From the NCBI GenBank assembly GCA_947463515.1, contig CANHRI010000012.1, forward strand, positions 1-55,716: a DNA stretch of 55,716 bases, written 5' to 3'. The notes beneath the pieces are model-generated. The model saw only the letters and a list, made by a program, of their open reading frames with translations. It was not told the origin of the DNA and did no database searches. Both the position numbers and the translations under genes were made by a program. Positions 50,221-55,716 of this stretch are shown one piece after another; the first letter of the stretch is position 1, and each line of letters opens with the position of its first letter. This DNA comes from Flavobacteriaceae bacterium. GTDB taxonomy: Bacteria > Bacteroidota > Bacteroidia > Flavobacteriales > Flavobacteriaceae.

Positions 50221-51991
50221 ACATACGTTCAGGAACTTGAATTCCAAGGAGTCCGAAAGCTTTATGAATCGTTTCGGCGACTTTTGCTGAGACTTGTACA
50301 CGAAACACTTTTTTATCCTCATCTTCTTCTCCCAAAATAGATACCGATTGATAAAACGAATTGTATTCTTTGACCAATTCATAAGTATAATTGGCAATCA
50401 AGGCGGGACTGTGGTTACGTGCAGCGTCTTGAATGACAGCTGGGAATTGAAAGAGTTGCTTTAACAACGCTTTTTCTTTGGGATGCAATGCAACGAGAAC
50501 CGGGTTTTGATACTCAAAATCGGCTTTTCGTAAAATCGACTGAATTCGGGCATAGGTATACTGAATAAAGGGTCCCGTATTTCCATTAAAATCAACCGAT
50601 TCTTCAGGATTGAATAGTATTTGCTTTTTTGGATCGACTTTTAAAATGTAATATTTCAAAGCCCCTAATCCGATGATACGATATAATTCCTGCTTTTCTG
50701 CTTCAGAATATCCGTCTAGTTTCCCTAACTCAGCGGCAATATTTCCTGCAGTTTGGGTCATATCGTGCATCAAATCATCGGCGTCAACTACGGTTCCCTC
50801 GCGGGATTTCATTTTGCCTGAAGGTAATTCCACCATCCCGTACGACAAATGATACAAGTGCTCAGCCCAGGCGAAGCCTAATTTTTTGAGGATTAAGAAT
50901 AACACTTTAAAATGATAATCTTGTTCATTCCCGACGGTGTAGACCATACCTTTCACATCGGGATAATCCTTCACCCGTTGAATAGCCGTTCCTATATCCT
51001 GTGTCATGTATACGGCAGTACCATCAGAGCGCAAAACAATCTTTCGATCCAGGCCATCGGCGGTCAAATCAATCCAAACGGAGCCATCGGGATCGCGTTC
51101 GAAGATACCTTTGTCCAAACCTAATTGCACCACTTCTTTACCGAGCAGGTAGGTATTGCTTTCGTAGTAATAACTATCAAAATCAACTCCTAAATTGGTA
51201 TACGTTGTATTAAAACCGTCATAAACCCATTGATTCATGGTTTTCCAAAGTGCTACTACTTCGGTATTACCGGCTTCCCATTGACGCAACATTTCTTGGG
51301 CTTCTAGTAAGATGGGTGCTGTTTTTTTGGCTTCATCTTCAGAAATACCTTGAGCCACTGCCTTTTCAATTTCCGATTTATACGCTTTATCGAAAGCGAC
51401 ATAAAAGTTGCCCACGAGCTTATCGCCTTTAATTCCATTTGATTCTGGTGTTTCGCCGTTTCCAAATTTTTGCCAAGCAACCATCGACTTACAAATGTGG
51501 ATACCACGATCGTTGATAATTTGGGTTTTGTAAACTTTTTTTCCCGAAGCTTTCAAAATTTCAGCCACCGCATAACCTAATAAATTATTACGAATATGGC
51601 CGAGGTGCAAGGGTTTATTGGTGTTGGGAGAAGAATATTCGACCATCACGGCTTCAGCATCTTTTAGGGTAGAAAAACCAAAAGTAGCGTCTTGACGTAT
51701 TTCTTGAAAGGATTGGACATAAAACGAATCGGCAATGGACAAATTCAAAAAACCGGAAACCACATTAAAAGCCGTTACCTCTTTCGTATTGGCTACCAAG
51801 TACTCACCCAAAAGGGTACCGATTTGAACGGGATTGCCCTTGATTCGTTTTAAAAAAGGAAAAATAACAACGGTAATGTCTCCTTCAAACTCTTTGCGCG
51901 TGTCCTGAAATTCAATTTTCTCAGGGGTTACGTCAAAATGAAGCGCTAAGGCCTTTTGAATGGGAACGGTTAAAAGATGTTGAATCGTCAT
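50219..51991 (-). CDS. argS: Arginyl-tRNA synthetase
   Basis: A 590-residue class I aminoacyl-tRNA synthetase. The N-terminal Add-1 domain (1-110) recognises the tRNA D-loop. The HIGH motif appears as HLGHIRNNLLG (about 138-148) and the KMSK-like region as GKMKSREG (about 368-375). The DALR anticodon-binding domain is at the C-terminus, with LVKEYNSFYQSVSIL and the terminal GLLGIQVPERM. Length and motifs are standard. A TATATTTG -7 box lies at 52009-52016 on the minus strand. Confidence 0.97.
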   Translation of the reverse strand: MTIQHLLTVPIQKALALHFDVTPEKIEFQDTRKEFEGDITVVIFPFLKRIKGNPVQIGTLLGEYLVANTKEVTAFNVVSGFLNLSIADSFYVQSFQEIRQDATFGFSTLKDAEAVMVEYSSPNTNKPLHLGHIRNNLLGYAVAEILKASGKKVYKTQIINDRGIHICKSMVAWQKFGNGETPESNGIKGDKLVGNFYVAFDKAYKSEIEKAVAQGISEDEAKKTAPILLEAQEMLRQWEAGNTEVVALWKTMNQWVYDGFNTTYTNLGVDFDSYYYESNTYLLGKEVVQLGLDKGIFERDPDGSVWIDLTADGLDRKIVLRSDGTAVYMTQDIGTAIQRVKDYPDVKGMVYTVGNEQDYHFKVLFLILKKLGFAWAEHLYHLSYGMVELPSGKMKSREGTVVDADDLMHDMTQTAGNIAAELGKLDGYSEAEKQELYRIIGLGALKYYILKVDPKKQILFNPEESVDFNGNTGPFIQYTYARIQSILRKADFEYQNPVLVALHPKEKALLKQLFQFPAVIQDAARNHSPALIANYTYELVKEYNSFYQSVSILGEEDEDKKVFRVQVSAKVAETIHKAFGLLGIQVPERM

Positions 51992-52189
51992 TGGTATTTT
52001 TTTGGTGGCAAATATACCACATAAAAAGAATAGTAATTGTAATCCAATACTTACGAATGCTATGTTGTAGAAAAATTCATTATATATAATCTTTTTCTTA
52101 CAATATACATTATTTTATACACTTCATCGATTTTATTTGTTTTTAATCGATTTTATAATGCATATTTGTTGTGTCAAAATCAAGCCCCT

Positions 52190-55100
52190 ATGAAAAAACT
52201 ACTAACCCTTTTGCTACTGTGCATCAGTGTCACAGGCTTATCACAGCCTATCACTGTTGATGCGAGTACGTATACCGTACCGCAATTGGTCAATAACATT
52301 TTGATCAATTCTCCTTGTATTTCAACACAGAATATATCCTGGCGAACGGGTTCCAATTTTGGAACCGTTAATGGTATTGGATATTTTGTGAATACGAATC
52401 CAAATTTCCCAATGCAAAGCGGTATTGTCTTATCAACGGGTAGTGCTGTTGAAGCAGCAGGACCAAATACTGTTTTATTGAACTCAGGAAATGTTGCTTG
52501 GACGGGAGACTCTGACTTGGAAGCTATATTGGCTGCTTCTGGGATTTCGATGAATTCCACTAATGCCACGGTTTTGGAATTCGAGTTTTCGGCCTTATCG
52601 CCATATTTCGATTTTGATTTCTTATTTGCTTCTGAAGAATATGGTAATTTCCAGTGTCAATTTTCGGATGCCTTTGCGTTTTTGTTGACGGATTTAAGTA
52701 CTGGTACTACACAGAATTTGGCGGTGGTACCAAACACCAATACGCCTATTTCGGTAGTAACCATTCGCGACTTTCTTTACAATTCGGGGTGTCCTTCAGT
52801 AAATGAGCAATATTTTGGTCGTTTTAATGGCGGAAACAATGCAGCTTCGGCTCCAATAAACTACAACGGTCAGACTACCGTGTTGAATGCAGCGGCTACT
52901 TTAGTCCCAGGACGTAATTACCGAATCAAATTGGTCATCGCCGACCGTGGTGATTTCAATTCGGATTCAGCTATTTTTATCGCCTCTAATAGTTTTAATA
53001 TCGGACAAGATGTATTGGGCCCTAACCGAACTGTTGCCAGTGGCACTGCAGTTTGTCAAGGAGGATCAAGTGTGATTGCCTCAGGACTTAATCCAGCTCA
53101 ATACACGTTTCAATGGCGTCGTAATGGTGTTGTAATCGCAGGACAAACAGGTCCTAATTTAACCGTGACACAACCTGGTACGTATGCGCTTACCTATACT
53201 AATATTGCCTTTCCATGCCAAGAAGTTACGGATGAGATAACGGTTGAATATCATGCCAACTTTGTTTTCCCCAATCCGGTCAACTTATATAAGTGCAATA
53301 CCGGAAATAGCCCTTACACCTTTAATTTAAATTACAATACAGGTCAAGTTACCAATGGTATTGCACCCGGACATACCGTAGCTTATTTTGCAACACAAGC
53401 TGATGCGCAAAACAATGTCAATCCCATTGGCCCAAGTTATGTTAGTGCTGGTAATGAAACGGTTTTTGTACGTGTAACAAGTCCAGTTACCGGTTGTGGC
53501 ATGGTAAAATCATTCCAATTGCTTTTAACAGCACCTCCTGTAGCAAATACTCCGAATACCGTACAAATGTGTGCGCGTCCCAATGGGAGTCCAGTAAATT
53601 TTAACATCCGTCAGGCGGTTTCTAGCCAAGTATTGGGAGGTCAAAATCCAAATATTTATGGTGTTGGTGTATACCAAACCTTAACTGATGCTACCAACAA
53701 CACCAATATTGTTGCTAATGGTGTCATCAGTTCGTTGGGAGGAACTTGCTATGTTCGTGTATTCGTATTTACCGACCCAACGTGTTTTGCTATAGTATCC
53801 GTAAACATGGTGGTATTACCTATTCCTCCTGTAGATGATTTTGAAGATGTGATTACGTGTGATGATTACACACTTCCAGCTTTAACCAACGGTCAATATT
53901 TTACAGAAGCCAATGGACAGGGAACACAATTATTTCCTGGCGATGTGATTACTCAAAACTCCACTATTTACATTTTCAACAGTAATCCTACACCACCATT
54001 ATGTCCGAATCAAACCTTTTTCACGATTACAATCCTACGTCCCGATGAATCAATTCCTGATGAGGAACATTGTAATAGTTATACTTTGCCAGCTTTGGTA
54101 CGTGGTAATTATCACACAGCACCCAATGGTGGAGGAACCTTACTGCCTGGAGGAACGATAATTACAACATCCCAAACTATTTACTACTATTTTATTTCAC
54201 CTGAACCGCCGTTTTGTCAAATTGATATGCCATTTAATGTCACCATTATTCCTTTTGGTGATGTGCCAACGATGGATAACGTCTATGATTGTACGTCGTA
54301 TACCTTGCCTTCTTTGTCATTTGGTGCTTACTTCACCGAACCAGGCGGACAAGGAACGCAATTAGCGCCTGGAACGGTACTTACAAGTACACAAATGGTA
54401 TTTATCTATGCAACCAATGGTACCTGTACAAGTCAGTCTTCTTTCCAAGTTGTTATCGGTATGAACTTCCCTACTTCTGTTAATGAGTGTGTTTCTTTCA
54501 CGTTACCTGCTTTAGACGCTGGAAATTACTATACAGGTCCAATGGGTACGGGAACACAAATTCCGGTGGGAACAGTGATTAATACCACACAAACCATTTA
54601 TGTATATGCGGTGACCCAAAATCAACCGAACTGTACAGACAATTATAATTTTACAATTTCCATCAGTTTACCACCATTAAATCCTCCACAAAATACGGTA
54701 GGTTGTGGTAGCTATGAATTACCTCAACTTCCTTACGGGAACTACTTTACTGGACCAGGCGGAACAGGAGACATCATGTTTGCCGGAGATTTAGTAACTA
54801 CTAGTCGCACCATGTATATTTACCTTGATGGTGAAGGAGGATGTGTAAATGACGTAAGCTTCCCTGTGACTATTAATCCATTCCCAGAAGTTGACTCGCG
54901 TTCTGATATTGATGCATGTCATGCCTATGTGCTTACCAATTTGGAACATGGAAATTACTTCACAGGTCCAAATGGAACTGGAACACAATTACAAGGCGGT
55001 GATGTTGTCCAAACAACGCAAACCTTATTCATTTTTGCAGAAAGTAACGGATGTACGAGTGAAACAAGCTTCACTATCAACATCTTCACTATTGATGCCC

Positions 55101-55716
55101 ATGAGCTAAATGATGTTACCGTTTGTGATGCCTATGTACTTCCAGCGTTACCTGGAAACAATAAATATTTTACCCAAACAGGGGGACAACACGGTACAGG
55201 TCAAGAGTTGGCTCCTGGAACTACAATCACTAGCTCTCAAACGATTTATATCTATGTAGAATCCGGAGAACGCATCAATTGTTCCAATGAAAGTAGTTTT
55301 GTTGTTACGGTGAATCAAACCCCTGTTATCCCAGCTATTCCATCCGTTTATGTTTGTGAATCCTATACGTTACCGACGCTTTCCGCAGGAAACTATTACA
55401 CGCAACCTAACAAAGGAGGAGATTTAGTGGTCGCAGGTACAGTTATCACTGCAAATCAAACATTGTATGTATATGCTGAAACGGGAACAACACCAAACTG
55501 TTTTACAGAAACTAGTTTTTCAATCACGATTTATAATGTTCCGCAATTGAACAATGTTGTTTCTTGTTCGAGCTATGTTTTACCGGCTTTAACTACAGGG
55601 AACTATTTCAACGGACCCAACGGTACAGGAGGACAAATTGCTGTGGGCAGTGTGGTCACCCAAAGTCAAACCATCTACGTGTTTGGTCAATCGGGATACA
55701 CTCCCAACTGTACCGA
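52190..55716 (+). CDS. Large secreted repeat protein with choice-of-anchor L domain (3' truncated by window)
   Basis: An open frame of at least 1175 codons running off the window. The signal peptide MKKLLTLLLLCISVTGLSQ is followed by a choice-of-anchor L domain (about 20-270): YTVPQLVNNILI, GIGYFVNTNPNFP, GIVLSTGSAVE and FLFASEEYGNFQ. An Ig-like region follows (about 290-545). From residue about 550, at least nine tandem repeats of 66-77 residues begin at Cys codons 53858, 54071, 54290, 54488, 54704, 54917, 55124, 55355 and 55565, each of the form C-x-x-Y-x-LP-x-L...GNYxT...GTG. In known relatives such proteins end in a T9SS type B (gliding-motility-associated) sorting domain, which would lie beyond the window. 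An adhesin or matrix role is inferred. A CATATTTG box near 52161 is the probable -7. Confidence 0.9.
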   Translation, partial: MKKLLTLLLLCISVTGLSQPITVDASTYTVPQLVNNILINSPCISTQNISWRTGSNFGTVNGIGYFVNTNPNFPMQSGIVLSTGSAVEAAGPNTVLLNSGNVAWTGDSDLEAILAASGISMNSTNATVLEFEFSALSPYFDFDFLFASEEYGNFQCQFSDAFAFLLTDLSTGTTQNLAVVPNTNTPISVVTIRDFLYNSGCPSVNEQYFGRFNGGNNAASAPINYNGQTTVLNAAATLVPGRNYRIKLVIADRGDFNSDSAIFIASNSFNIGQDVLGPNRTVASGTAVCQGGSSVIASGLNPAQYTFQWRRNGVVIAGQTGPNLTVTQPGTYALTYTNIAFPCQEVTDEITVEYHANFVFPNPVNLYKCNTGNSPYTFNLNYNTGQVTNGIAPGHTVAYFATQADAQNNVNPIGPSYVSAGNETVFVRVTSPVTGCGMVKSFQLLLTAPPVANTPNTVQMCARPNGSPVNFNIRQAVSSQVLGGQNPNIYGVGVYQTLTDATNNTNIVANGVISSLGGTCYVRVFVFTDPTCFAIVSVNMVVLPIPPVDDFEDVITCDDYTLPALTNGQYFTEANGQGTQLFPGDVITQNSTIYIFNSNPTPPLCPNQTFFTITILRPDESIPDEEHCNSYTLPALVRGNYHTAPNGGGTLLPGGTIITTSQTIYYYFISPEPPFCQIDMPFNVTIIPFGDVPTMDNVYDCTSYTLPSLSFGAYFTEPGGQGTQLAPGTVLTSTQMVFIYATNGTCTSQSSFQVVIGMNFPTSVNECVSFTLPALDAGNYYTGPMGTGTQIPVGTVINTTQTIYVYAVTQNQPNCTDNYNFTISISLPPLNPPQNTVGCGSYELPQLPYGNYFTGPGGTGDIMFAGDLVTTSRTMYIYLDGEGGCVNDVSFPVTINPFPEVDSRSDIDACHAYVLTNLEHGNYFTGPNGTGTQLQGGDVVQTTQTLFIFAESNGCTSETSFTINIFTIDAHELNDVTVCDAYVLPALPGNNKYFTQTGGQHGTGQELAPGTTITSSQTIYIYVESGERINCSNESSFVVTVNQTPVIPAIPSVYVCESYTLPTLSAGNYYTQPNKGGDLVVAGTVITANQTLYVYAETGTTPNCFTETSFSITIYNVPQLNNVVSCSSYVLPALTTGNYFNGPNGTGGQIAVGSVVTQSQTIYVFGQSGYTPNCT

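Overview
The window looks like a stretch of chromosome from a member of the Flavobacteriaceae (Bacteroidota), close to Flavobacterium. The evidence is in the sequence: secreted proteins with C-terminal type IX secretion (T9SS) sorting domains, an ECF sigma/FecR/TonB-dependent receptor locus, lipoproteins with the S-C-(S/E/Q)-rich start usual in this phylum, starts with little Shine-Dalgarno sequence, and promoters of the Bacteroidota type (TTG, about 20 nt, TAnnTTTG). Nothing indicates a plasmid, prophage, insertion sequence or CRISPR array. Most of the window is densely packed housekeeping DNA.

Layout. 1-2.0 kb: the 3' end of methylmalonyl-CoA mutase and two small exported proteins of unknown function. 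2.1-2.7 kb: a GACTGN hexamer array, two overlapping hairpins and tRNA-Pro(GGG), the tRNA on the minus strand. 2.7-7.5 kb: a methionine-type aminotransferase, a LysR regulator, a T9SS cargo protein and a DECR-type 2,4-dienoyl-CoA reductase, separated by intergenic DNA with short phased repeats and one copy of a conserved ~95 nt element. 7.7-12.9 kb (+): parA-parB-DUF5683-dapB-lepB-wbqC. 12.9-18.9 kb (-): a tight run TPR protein-ribH-mutL-rhomboid-rhomboid-EEP nuclease/phosphatase. 19.1-25.0 kb (+): recF, a rhodanese-thioredoxin lipoprotein, DUF2461, murB, paiB-like, a GT2 glycosyltransferase and an ECF sigma factor. 25.2-31.5 kb (+): tonB, an MFS transporter, lipA, gapA and a hybrid histidine kinase. 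31.5-33.3 kb (-): PNP and lpxK. 33.3-37.5 kb (+): a small exported protein, Nif3-like, a degenerate zinc-ribbon coiled-coil protein, an alpha/beta hydrolase and rluF.

37.5-38.5 kb is a 1 kb gene-poor region with three blocks of heptamer-phased repeats and the second copy of the ~95 nt element. 38.5-43.6 kb: a T9SS leucine-rich-repeat protein (+), then ffh, folD and a GNAT acetyltransferase (-). 43.7-50.2 kb: three lipoproteins (-) divergent from an ECF sigma-FecR-TonB receptor operon (+), a likely cell-surface signalling module. 50.2-52.0 kb: argS (-). The window ends inside a very large secreted protein with an N-terminal choice-of-anchor L domain and at least nine tandem ~70-residue repeats.

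The observations most worth a second look are the paired ~95 nt intergenic element and its phased short-repeat companions, the sigma/FecR/receptor locus with its lipoproteins (two of which appear to share a C-terminal domain), the repeat adhesin at the 3' edge, the loss of all four zinc-ribbon cysteines in the coiled-coil protein, and the hexamer array beside tRNA-Pro.
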